Source: Catenuloplanes niger (GTDB lineage Bacteria; Actinomycetota; Actinomycetes; Mycobacteriales; Micromonosporaceae). From it: DNA of 64,000 bases. The notes under the pieces are model-generated. The model was not told the origin of the DNA, made no database searches, and saw only the letters and a list, made by a program, of their open reading frames with translations. Shown here one piece after another: positions 8,893 through 17,145 of this stretch (positions are counted from its first letter, which is position 1; the number at the start of each line of letters is the position of its first letter). The stretch is from contig NZ_JAVDYC010000001.1 in NCBI RefSeq assembly GCF_031458255.1, positions 5,589,001 through 5,653,000 of the forward strand, given 5' to 3'. The translations under genes were made by a program, and so were the position numbers.

Positions 8893-9810
8893 ATGAGCGA
8901 CCCACGGATCACCTCGTCGATCTTCACCCGCGGCGCGGTCGACCTCGGTGCGCTGCGGAGCACCCCGCAGCCGACCGCCGCGTCCGCGCCCGCGGCGCGT
9001 CCAGCCGCCCCCACCGCGGCCCCCGCCTCGCCGTCCGGAGCCGTCACCGTCATCGACGTGACCGACGCCGACTTCCGGACCGAGGTGCTGGAGCGGTCCC
9101 TGACCACGCCGGTCATCCTCGACTTCTGGGCCGAGTGGTGCCAGCCCTGCAAGCAGCTGTCCCCGGTCCTCGAGCGGCTCGCCGAGGAGGGCGGCGGCTC
9201 CTGGATCCTCGGCAAGGTCGACGTGGACGCCAACCCGGGCCTGGCCCAGGCGTTCCAGATCCAGAGCATCCCGATGGTCGCGGCCGTGGTCGGTGGCCAG
9301 CCCGTGCAGGGCTTCCAGGGCGCGCTGCCCGAGGCCCAGGTCCGGCAGTACATCGAGGCCGTGCTCAAGGCCGCCGGCGTGCAGGCACCGCAGCACGAGG
9401 ACCCGCGGCTGGCCGAGGCCGACGACGCGATGATGGACGGTGACCTGGACGCGGCCGAGGCGGCGTACAAGAAGATCCTCAACGAGTCACCGGCCGACGC
9501 GGCCGCCGAGTCCGGGCTCGCCCAGGTCTCGCTGTTCCGCCGGGTGCAGGGCGTCGACCCGGGCGCCACGCTCTCCGTCGCGGCCGGCGCGCCCGACGAC
9601 GTCAAGGCCCAGCTGCTCGCGGCGGACGTCGAGGTGCTCAACGGCAACGCGGCCGAGGCGTACGACCGGCTGATCAAGCTCATCCGCCGCGTCTTCGGCG
9701 ACGAGCGCGAGACGGTGCGCCGCCACCTGCTCTCGCTCTTCACCGTCGCCGGCCCGGACGACCCGGCCGTCGCGAGCGCCCGCCGCGCGCTGGCGAACGC
9801 GCTGTTCTAA
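8893..9810 (+). CDS. YbbN-like thioredoxin/TPR co-chaperone
   Basis: 305 aa cytoplasmic protein. Residues 1-50 are a Pro/Ala-rich linker; residues about 53-165 form a thioredoxin fold with the motif WCQPC (82-86). About 175-305 is a helical, tetratricopeptide-like C-terminal half (repeated AEAAYKKIL- and AEAYDRLI-type helices). That domain order is typical of YbbN/CnoX, which protects proteins from chlorine or oxidative stress and hands clients to GroEL or DnaK. Here both cysteines are present, so redox activity is possible, unlike the SXXC form in E. coli. The gene stands 12 nt upstream of the arginase-family gene and may be co-transcribed with it. Confidence 0.85.
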   Translation: MSDPRITSSIFTRGAVDLGALRSTPQPTAASAPAARPAAPTAAPASPSGAVTVIDVTDADFRTEVLERSLTTPVILDFWAEWCQPCKQLSPVLERLAEEGGGSWILGKVDVDANPGLAQAFQIQSIPMVAAVVGGQPVQGFQGALPEAQVRQYIEAVLKAAGVQAPQHEDPRLAEADDAMMDGDLDAAEAAYKKILNESPADAAAESGLAQVSLFRRVQGVDPGATLSVAAGAPDDVKAQLLAADVEVLNGNAAEAYDRLIKLIRRVFGDERETVRRHLLSLFTVAGPDDPAVASARRALANALF

Positions 9811-9822
9811 GAGGCCGCCGCC

Positions 9823-12800
9823 ATGCGCCGGATCGCCGTCCTCGACGCACCCTCCAACCTCGGTCTGCGCCCGCCGACCGAGACGTCGGTGCCGGGCTGC
9901 GCCAAGGCGCCGGGCGCGCTGCGGGACGCGGGGCTGCTCCACCGGCTCCGCGCCCGGGACGCCGGCTGCCTCACCCCGCCGCGGTACGACCCGGGCGACT
10001 GGCGGCCCGGCGACGGCGTCTGCCACGCGCCCGCGATCGGGGCGTACTCGGTGGCGCTCGCCGACCGGATCGGCGCGATCATCGACAACGGCGAGTTCCC
10101 GGTGATCCTGGGCGGCGACTGCTCGGTGTCGCTCGGCTCCGCGCTGGCCATGCGGCGCCTCGGCCAGTCCGTCGGCGGGCACGTCGGGCTGGTGTTCGTG
10201 GACGGCCACTCCGACTTCCGGCACCCCGGCAACGCGTCCTACGTGGGCGCGGCCGCGGGTGAGGGCCTCGCGCTGATCACCGGCCGCGGGCAGGCGGACC
10301 TGACCGCGCTGGAGGGGCGCCGGCCGTACTACCGGGACGTCGACGTGGTGGTGGTGGGCATCCGGGCCAACGACGAGTACCGGCTCGACCTGCAGGCCGC
10401 CGGGATCGTGACGCGCCCGGTCCCGGCGCTGCGCGCGGAGGGTGCGCCACGGTCCGCGCAGTGGGCACTGGACCAGATCGCCGACTGCGCCGGGTTCTGG
10501 GTGCACATCGACGTGGACGTGCTCGACCCGGCCGTGATGCCGGCCGTCGACGCGCCGGAACCGGGCGGGATCGCGTTCACCGAACTCGAAGCCCTCCTCG
10601 AACACCTCGTGGGTACGCCGCACTGCCTCGGCATGGAGATCACGGTCTTCGACCCGGACTACGACCCGGACGGCTCGTACGCGGCCGAGATCGTGGCCAC
10701 GGTCAGCGCCGGCATCGAGGCGGCCGGCCGGCTGCTGGCGGCGCCACGACCGCGCGGCGAGAACACGACGGAGCCGTCCGGCCCGGTCGAGTCGGTGACG
10801 GCGCCGTCCGACGGCGACCGGGCGGAGATGTCGACGTACCAGGCGCTGGTGGCGCGGGGCACGGGCGGGTTCGCCGGCCTGAGCGCCCCCGCCGTTCAGG
10901 ACCCGGCGGACTCGGCCGGCGGCGCCGGACCGCTGAGCGGTGCCGGTGATGCCGGGCCGTTCGGCGGTGTCGGCGGTGCTGGATCGTCGGGCGGTGCCGG
11001 CCGCGACGGGTCGTCCGGCGGTGCCGGCGGGTTCGGGCCGTTGGGTCGTGACGCAGCGGGCGGGCCGTCGGACTCCGCCGGCGGTGGCGGTCCGCTGGAC
11101 GCCACCGGTGGCGGGGCGCCGCTGGACCCGGCCGGCGGTGACCGGTCACCGGGTGATGCCACCGACGACGGCGTGGGCCCGGCCGACGACGACGGGACGG
11201 CCTTCACGGCGGCCGGAGACGGCGTCCGCGGTCCGGTACCGGCGCAGCCGGGCCCCCGCTCGGCCGGCGACGCCGTCCGGTTCGGCCCGGGCACCGGAGA
11301 GGCGGGCCGGTTCCGATCGGGCGCCGGAGAGGCTGGCCGGTTCGGATCGGGCGCGGGAGAGGCCGGCCGGTTCGGATCGCGCGCCGGTGAGGCCGGCCCG
11401 TTCGGATCGGGCACCGGAGAGACCGGCCGGTTCCGATCGCGCGCCGGCGAGGCTGGCCCGTTCGGATCGCGCGCCGATGACGCCGGACGGTTCGAGGCAC
11501 GTGACGATGACGCCGGACGGTTCGGGACGCGCGTCGACGAGTCCGTTCGGTTCGGGGCGCGTGACGATGACGCCGGACGGTTCGGGGCGGGCGACGGCGA
11601 CGGCGATCCGGTGCCGGGTTCCGGCCCGGCGACCGCGTTCGGCGCGCGGAGCGGTGCGGACGCCGACGAGAGTGACGTCGATCCGGTGGCACGGCTGCGA
11701 TCGCGTCTGATCGCCGACCGGGGACGTGCGGTGCGGTTCGGGGACGGTGCCGGCGACGACACGCTGTCGCCCGGCGGCCCGCACCCGGCCGACGACGCGG
11801 GCGGTCCCGCGGTGCCGAACACGGTGCGGGAGGCGCTGGCCCGCCGCGAGGCACAGGCCCGCAAGTCCAGCCCCACCTCCATAGCCGAGGCCGCGGCGCT
11901 GGCCAAGGCCCGGTTCGCGGCCGCGGCCGCCGCGGCCGCGAAACCCGAGCCGGACGACCCGGACCTGCCGCTCTCCGTCAGCGGACCGGCCGGCGGCGTC
12001 ATCCCGGCCCCGCTCACCATCGCCGGGCAGCACGTGGACGCGTCCCGCCGGACCGGCGGCCAGCGCCCCGGAAAGCCGGCCAAGCGCGCCGACGCCCCCG
12101 CGCGCCGCACCGGCTGGGACCTCGACGACCTGACCAGCCGCTCCGGCCTGCTCGCACCACGCCGGCCGGCCGACCCCGGCGACGCCGACTCGGACTCCCC
12201 GCGCCCCGGCGGCCTGCGTCGCCGTCCGCCGGCCGACGACGTGCCCCCGAGCGAACCCATCACCAGCACCAGCGTCACCAACCCCGACGTGGTACGCCCG
12301 GGCGGCCTGCGCCGCCGCCCACCACACCAGGGCGGATCCCTGCGCCGCCCGTCCCCGGGCACCCCCGCCGGCGGCCCGGACGACGCGGGCCCCGATGCCG
12401 AGGAGCCCGCCCCGGCCGCGTCCCCCACCGTGGGCAGCACTGCGTCCCCGGCCGGCGACACCACATCCGCTGAGGACGTCTCCCCGTCAGCGGACGGCGG
12501 TGGCACGTCTGCGCAGGACGTCTCCGTGTCTGCGGAGGACGATGCCGGGTCCGTTTCCGAGCCGCAGCAGGAGGAGGGTGGCGGCGATCTCGTTCCCAAC
12601 GCCGCCTCCTCGGCACCCATCGAATCCGAGGCGGCTACCGAGGCCCAGCAGACCGACGGCGCCGGTATCGAGTCACCGGGCGAGACCGAGTCGTCCGCTG
12701 AGATCGAGTCGTCCGGTCAGATCGAGTCGTCCGGTGAGGTCGAGTCGCCGGGCGATGTCGAGTCGCCGGGCGAGGCCGAGGCCGTCGATGGCGAGGCTGT

Positions 12801-14283
12801 TGGCGAGTTCGAGCCGGCCGACGAGGTGGAAGCTGCCGCGGTTGCCGAGGCGCCCGACGACCGCGAGGCGGCCGACGAAGCCGGCGCCACGGGTGCCGAG
12901 GCCTCCGATGAGGATGAGCCGGCCGACGCGGGCGACGCTGTCCCGGATGCCGAGGTGCTCGGCGAGGTCGGGTTGGCCGACGACGCTGAGGTCGATGCGG
13001 GCGCCGAGGCGTTCGGCGCGATTGAACCGATCGACGGAGCCGTGACTGCCGCTGATGCCGGGACGTCCGGCGAGCATGAGTCGCCCGCCGATGCCGAGGC
13101 GGTCGGCGATGCTGAGACGGTCGACGGGGCGGACACTATCGGCGGTACCGCAGCGGCCGAGGAGGTCTCGTCAAACGAGATCGTCGAGGTAGCGGAGGGG
13201 TCCGAGACGGACCACGGCGCGGCGGCCAACGAGGTTGTGCCGACTGGCGCCGCCGAGGCCGGCAATGCCGCTGAGGCTGCCGGCGCTGGTGAGGCTGAGG
13301 GCGCTGCCGGAACTGGTGCCGCTGAAGACATCGTTGAGCCCGCTGTCGCCGGTGGCGATGAGAACTTCACTGAGGCTGCTGGTGCTGCTAAGGCCCCTGG
13401 CCCCGACGCTGGCGAGGCTGAGCGCCTCGCTGGTGCTGCTGGTGCTGGTGACATCGGCGAGGCCGCTGGTGCTGAGGTCGCTGGTGCTGCTGAGGCTGCT
13501 AGTGCTGAGGCCGGCGTCGCCGAGGCCGCTGGTGTTGCTGAAGCCGGCACCGTCCCTGAGACGGGTGGCGATGCTGAAGCCAGCTTCGCCGAGCCCTCCG
13601 GCACTGCTGAGATCAGCGGTGCTGCTGAGCCGACGAGCGAGTCTGACGCGGACGACGAAGCTGCGCCAAAGGCAGAAATTACGCCGAAGACGGACGGGGA
13701 CGCCGAGAGCGGCCCCGGCGACGAGGTCGACCTGGATGACGCCGATTCGGCAGCGGAAGCCGCTTCTGTCACGGAGGCCGAGCCCGCAGCGGAAGCAGCT
13801 GATTCCGTCAGGCAGGCCGAGCCTGCTGCGGAGGCCGAGCTCACTGCGGAGGCCGAGCCTGCTGCGAAGGTCGAGCTCACTGCGGAGGCCGAGCCTGCTG
13901 CGGAGGCCGAGCTCACTGCGGAGGTCGAGCTCACTGCGGAGGCCGAGCCTGCTGCGGAGGCCGACCTCACTGCGGAGATCGAGCCTGCTGCGGAGGCCGA
14001 GCCCGCCGCGGAAGCCCGTTCATCCGAGCAAGGCGACCCGGTCGCGGACCCCGCGGGGAAGCCGGACGACGAGCCCGAACCGACGACGGCGGCCGGCGAG
14101 TCCGTCGCCCCGGCGACGGCTGGTTCGCCGTCGGTGGCAGGCCAGCCCGACGACCGGCCATCGCCTACGGTTCTGGGCCGTCTCCGACGCCTCATCGGTG
14201 CGAATCCCACGCAGCCCGGCCAGCCGTCGGCCGCTCCGGGACGGCTTCGTCGCGCAACCCCCGCTCCCGGCGACGCCGACTGA
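9823..14283 (+). CDS. Arginase-family hydrolase with a giant low-complexity tail
   Basis: 1486 aa. Residues 1 to about 310 form an arginase/agmatinase-type (ureohydrolase) domain: GGDCS at 97-101, DGHSD at 127-131 and HIDVDVLDP at 228-236. Five of the six family manganese ligands are recognisable (D127, H129, D131, D230, D232). The usual first His is Cys100. The remaining ~1,170 residues have no recognisable fold: a Gly-rich stretch, ten 10-residue repeats (about 490-589), a basic segment with repeated RPGGLRRRPP, then a long Ala/Glu/Asp-rich acidic region with EAEPAAEAELT-type repeats ending in a short basic end. Third-position GC falls around 13,200-13,650, within the acidic part. The frame stays open throughout, so I keep it as one gene, though the tail could be a recent expansion. 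GAGG precedes the ATG. Substrate not determinable. Confidence 0.75.
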   Translation: MRRIAVLDAPSNLGLRPPTETSVPGCAKAPGALRDAGLLHRLRARDAGCLTPPRYDPGDWRPGDGVCHAPAIGAYSVALADRIGAIIDNGEFPVILGGDCSVSLGSALAMRRLGQSVGGHVGLVFVDGHSDFRHPGNASYVGAAAGEGLALITGRGQADLTALEGRRPYYRDVDVVVVGIRANDEYRLDLQAAGIVTRPVPALRAEGAPRSAQWALDQIADCAGFWVHIDVDVLDPAVMPAVDAPEPGGIAFTELEALLEHLVGTPHCLGMEITVFDPDYDPDGSYAAEIVATVSAGIEAAGRLLAAPRPRGENTTEPSGPVESVTAPSDGDRAEMSTYQALVARGTGGFAGLSAPAVQDPADSAGGAGPLSGAGDAGPFGGVGGAGSSGGAGRDGSSGGAGGFGPLGRDAAGGPSDSAGGGGPLDATGGGAPLDPAGGDRSPGDATDDGVGPADDDGTAFTAAGDGVRGPVPAQPGPRSAGDAVRFGPGTGEAGRFRSGAGEAGRFGSGAGEAGRFGSRAGEAGPFGSGTGETGRFRSRAGEAGPFGSRADDAGRFEARDDDAGRFGTRVDESVRFGARDDDAGRFGAGDGDGDPVPGSGPATAFGARSGADADESDVDPVARLRSRLIADRGRAVRFGDGAGDDTLSPGGPHPADDAGGPAVPNTVREALARREAQARKSSPTSIAEAAALAKARFAAAAAAAAKPEPDDPDLPLSVSGPAGGVIPAPLTIAGQHVDASRRTGGQRPGKPAKRADAPARRTGWDLDDLTSRSGLLAPRRPADPGDADSDSPRPGGLRRRPPADDVPPSEPITSTSVTNPDVVRPGGLRRRPPHQGGSLRRPSPGTPAGGPDDAGPDAEEPAPAASPTVGSTASPAGDTTSAEDVSPSADGGGTSAQDVSVSAEDDAGSVSEPQQEEGGGDLVPNAASSAPIESEAATEAQQTDGAGIESPGETESSAEIESSGQIESSGEVESPGDVESPGEAEAVDGEAVGEFEPADEVEAAAVAEAPDDREAADEAGATGAEASDEDEPADAGDAVPDAEVLGEVGLADDAEVDAGAEAFGAIEPIDGAVTAADAGTSGEHESPADAEAVGDAETVDGADTIGGTAAAEEVSSNEIVEVAEGSETDHGAAANEVVPTGAAEAGNAAEAAGAGEAEGAAGTGAAEDIVEPAVAGGDENFTEAAGAAKAPGPDAGEAERLAGAAGAGDIGEAAGAEVAGAAEAASAEAGVAEAAGVAEAGTVPETGGDAEASFAEPSGTAEISGAAEPTSESDADDEAAPKAEITPKTDGDAESGPGDEVDLDDADSAAEAASVTEAEPAAEAADSVRQAEPAAEAELTAEAEPAAKVELTAEAEPAAEAELTAEVELTAEAEPAAEADLTAEIEPAAEAEPAAEARSSEQGDPVADPAGKPDDEPEPTTAAGESVAPATAGSPSVAGQPDDRPSPTVLGRLRRLIGANPTQPGQPSAAPGRLRRATPAPGDAD
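11290..11589 (+). repeat. Ten 30-bp in-frame repeats inside the arginase-family gene
   Basis: Ten consecutive units encode 10 residues each, from GTGEAGRFRS and GAGEAGRFGS to RDDDAGRFGA. The conserved core is (E/D)AGRFG. The unit length is a multiple of three, so copy-number change would keep the frame. Confidence 0.8.
13816..14016 (+). repeat. Acidic AEPAAEAELT repeat block in the tail
   Basis: Alternating AEPAAEA and (A/V)ELTAE modules, nearly identical at DNA level with gaggccgagcctgctgcg recurring. All are in frame with the arginase-family gene and code for a highly acidic, probably disordered segment. Confidence 0.7.
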
Positions 14284-14446
14284 CGCGAACCTGCCCGGCT
14301 GAACGCTAGGAAACCCACGGACCCTGTCGGCTGGATTCAACCCAACCGGCCGAACCCGCCCGCCTGGATGCGTTCGGAACCGGTGAAGTCCGCAGGCACC
14401 GCCCCGGCTCAGCCGGTGGCTCTTGCCGCTCCGCCGTGCGCCGCTC

Positions 14447-14877
14447 CGCCACGCGCCGCACGCCACGCGCCGCACGCCACGCGCCGCACGCCACGCGCCG
14501 CACGCCACGCGCCGCACGCCACGCGCCGCACGCCACGCGCCGCACGCCACGCGCCGCACGCCACGCGCCGCACGCCACGCGCCGCACGCCACGCGCCGCA
14601 CGCCACGCGCCGCACGCCACGCGCCGCACGCCACGCGCCGCACGCCACGCGCCGCACGCCACGCGCCGCACGCCACGCGCCGCACGCCACGCGCCGCACG
14701 CCACGCGCCGCACGCCACGCGCCGCACGCCACGCGCCGCACGCCACGCGCCGCACGCCACGCGCCGCACGCCACGCGCCGCACGCCACGCGCCGCACGCC
14801 ACGCGCCGCACGCCACGCGCCGCACGCCACGCGCCGCACGCCACGCGCCGCACGCCACGCGCCGCACGCCACGCGCC
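14447..14877. repeat. Perfect 14-bp tandem array, about 30.8 copies
   Basis: The unit CGCCACGCGCCGCA repeats without a single mismatch over 431 bp. 14 is not a multiple of 3, so all frames stay open on both strands but none is under a coding pattern. It lies 164 bp after the arginase-family stop and just before a strong stem-loop. The flanks (14442-14446 and 14878 onward) diverge sharply. Confidence 0.95.
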
Positions 14878-14890
14878 ACGCTGAATGTGA

Positions 14891-14937
14891 TTCGAGGCGT
14901 CATCCGGTCGTCGGTATGACGTGGATGACGCCTCGAA
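14891..14937. terminator. 15-bp perfect stem-loop between convergent genes
   Basis: Arms 14891-14905 (TTCGAGGCGTCATCC) and 14923-14937 pair perfectly around a 17-nt loop. It sits between the array downstream of the arginase-family gene and the 3' end of the penicillin-binding-protein gene on the other strand, so it can serve both. No T-tract, as is common in actinomycetes. Confidence 0.65.
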
Positions 14938-14955
14938 GTGCAGGAGGAATGCCCG

Positions 14956-16851
14956 TTACAGGGCCGAGAAGAAGTTCTTGACCAGTGGTACCGCCGCGCC
15001 TCCGCCGGTGCCGCCCTCCTCGACGAAGACCGCCACCGCGATGTCGCCGCGCCAGCCCACGAACCAGCCGTGCGTCTTGTCCAGGTTCGCGTCGTCGAAC
15101 TCGGCGGTGCCGGTCTTGCCGTACACCGGGTCGCCCTTGACCGACTTGAGGTCGGTGGCCGTGCCGGCCGTGACCACCTCGCGCATCATCTCCTTCAGCG
15201 GCGTCACCGACGTCTCCTTGAGCGGCGCCACCGGCGCGGGGGACCCGGCCGGGGCCGGGTCGAGGACGAGCTTCGGTGCGACGAACGCGCCGCGGGCGAC
15301 CGCGGCCGTGGCCGTGGCCATCGCGAGCGGGCTGACCACGGTCTTGCCCTGGCCGAACGCGGCCGCGGCCAGTTCCGCGGCGGGGGTGCCGGTGGAGACC
15401 TTGCCGGTGTACGCCTCCGCGCCCACGTCCCAGGTTCCGCCGATGCCGAGCTGCGCGCTGGCCGCGGCGAGTCCGGGCGCGCCGAGCTTGGTCGACAGCG
15501 CGGCGAACGCGGTGTTGCAGGACCGGGCGAAGTCGGTGTGGAACGGCACGGTGCCGAGCTGCATGTCGTACGCGTTGTTGAAGGTCCGGCCCTCGACCGT
15601 GTACGTCTTCGGGCAGTCGACCGGGCTGTCCTTGCCGACGATGTTCGCGTCCAGCAGTCCGAGCGCGGTGACCATCTTGTACGTCGAGCCGGGCGGCACC
15701 TGCGCGGTGAACGCGAGGTTCTCCGCGCCGCCGTTCGGCCCGTTCGCCACCGCCACGATCGAGCCGTCCGAGATCTTGATGGCGACCAGCGCGGCCCGTT
15801 TCGTCTCCGTGGAGACCGCGTCGTCCGCGGCCGTCTGGATCTTCGGGTCGAGCGTGGTCCGGACCGGCTTCCCGGCGGCCGGTTCGGCGCGCCACAGCTC
15901 GGTGAACGTGGGTTCCCCGGCCGGCGCCGCCTGCGTGATCACCACGGCCTCGCCGGGCGTGCCGCGCAGCTGCTCGTCGTACCGTTCCTGGAGCCCGCCG
16001 TGCCCGGTCTGGTCGCCGATCTCGAACGTGCCCGGCGCCGCGTCCATGTCCTCCTTGGTCACGTCGCCGACCGTGCCGAGCAGTGCGCGGGCGAACACCC
16101 GGGTCGGCGCCAGGACCCGGTTCTCCTCCCGCGTCTGCACGCCCGGCAGCTTCTCGATCTTCGCCTTGACCTTGGCGTAGTCGGTGTCCCGGAGCGTGGC
16201 GACGACCACCTCGTCGTCCGGCTCGGCGGCCTCCACCTCGGCCTTGAGCCCGCCCAGGTCCACGCCGAACTGTTTCATCTCCGCGCTGAGCGTGGTGACG
16301 GTGCCGGCCAGGTCGGTGGCGAGCTTCGGGTGGATGCCGACCACGACCACCTTGCGGTCGCTGAAGATCGGTGCGCCGGCCGCGTCCAGGATGGGTGCGC
16401 GGGTGCCGGCGATCCGCTGGACGCGCAGCTCGTCGCCCTCCTTGAGCTGCGGGTGGACGACCGCGGGTTCCCACACCACGCGCCACGCGTCGTCGCCCTT
16501 GCTGAGCCGGACCGGTGCCTGGTACTCCCAGCGCCGCCCGCCCGGCAGCGTCCAGGAGACCTTCACGTCGCCGGTGGCCAGCGTCTTGTCCTCGGCTGGT
16601 TCGGGCGCGCTCAGCTCCGGCGGCGTGTCCGCCAGCTCGCCGGAGAGCGCCCGGATCGCGGCGTTCACGTCCGCCGGGCTCATCGTCTGCCCGGCCGCGG
16701 AGACGACGCCGACGCCGTCGAGGTTGCCGGAGCGCCAGCCGGCCAGGAACGCGTTCAGTGTGTCGCCGGGGCCGTCCGAGCCGGAGCACGCGGTGAGTGA
16801 CGTGCTCGCGAGGACCAGTGCCGTCACTGCGGCCGTGCGGAGCCTGAGCAT
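14956..16851 (-). CDS. Class B penicillin-binding protein, lipoprotein
   Basis: 631 aa cell-wall transpeptidase. A signal peptide ends in the lipobox LTAC with Cys22 as the lipidated residue. Next come an NTF2-like domain (about 28-150, MecA-N type), a dimerisation domain (about 150-330) and the transpeptidase domain. Catalytic motifs are SxxK at S389-K392 (STYK), SxN at S444-N446 (SCN) and KTG at 579-581. This architecture matches actinobacterial PBP-lipo/PbpA-like proteins that cross-link peptidoglycan; resistance to beta-lactams cannot be read from it. GGAAGG precedes the ATG. It is transcribed away from the glutamate dehydrogenase gene, from a shared 294-bp spacer. Confidence 0.9.
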   Translation of the reverse strand: MLRLRTAAVTALVLASTSLTACSGSDGPGDTLNAFLAGWRSGNLDGVGVVSAAGQTMSPADVNAAIRALSGELADTPPELSAPEPAEDKTLATGDVKVSWTLPGGRRWEYQAPVRLSKGDDAWRVVWEPAVVHPQLKEGDELRVQRIAGTRAPILDAAGAPIFSDRKVVVVGIHPKLATDLAGTVTTLSAEMKQFGVDLGGLKAEVEAAEPDDEVVVATLRDTDYAKVKAKIEKLPGVQTREENRVLAPTRVFARALLGTVGDVTKEDMDAAPGTFEIGDQTGHGGLQERYDEQLRGTPGEAVVITQAAPAGEPTFTELWRAEPAAGKPVRTTLDPKIQTAADDAVSTETKRAALVAIKISDGSIVAVANGPNGGAENLAFTAQVPPGSTYKMVTALGLLDANIVGKDSPVDCPKTYTVEGRTFNNAYDMQLGTVPFHTDFARSCNTAFAALSTKLGAPGLAAASAQLGIGGTWDVGAEAYTGKVSTGTPAAELAAAAFGQGKTVVSPLAMATATAAVARGAFVAPKLVLDPAPAGSPAPVAPLKETSVTPLKEMMREVVTAGTATDLKSVKGDPVYGKTGTAEFDDANLDKTHGWFVGWRGDIAVAVFVEEGGTGGGAAVPLVKNFFSAL

Positions 16852-17145
16852 GATTACCTTCCGACAGGCCGGAATCGATGCCCGCAACGGTAGTGGAGAT
16901 CGGTTTACAAGTGGTGGACGTTCCGAACCACCCAATCGGTGGGAAAGAGCGGTCCACCGTACCCGGGATCGGGTTTGAAGGTTTTGACCAGCGGAAATCC
17001 CGTTGTGGCAGAGGATGGGACGGTGCGGCCCGGCCCGACTGGCGGGACACCGGCACAGTCGCGCGGCGGATCTGCCGTGCCGAGGGCCTAGGCTCAGGGT
17101 CGAGGAACAGACCCACAGCGTGGTGGGGCGAGGGGAGCTGCACCG
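16852..17145. promoter_or_regulatory. Divergent promoter region, PBP and glutamate dehydrogenase
   Basis: The 294-bp spacer is richer in A+T than its surroundings. TAGGCT at 17089-17094 is a plausible -10 for the dehydrogenase gene, giving a leader of about 45 nt with AGGGGAG ahead of its ATG. No clear -35 or operator was found, and nothing convincing for the PBP direction. Confidence 0.4.

Noticed and set aside
14447-14877. CRISPR array
   Set aside because: No unique spacers: the 14-bp unit repeats without interruption, and no cas genes are present.
14409-14919. Long open frames on both strands across the 14-bp array (RRVACGAW- and ATRRTPRAARHAP-type products)
   Set aside because: They exist only because the repeat unit contains no stop in any frame. 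There is no ribosome site and six overlapping frames look equally good.
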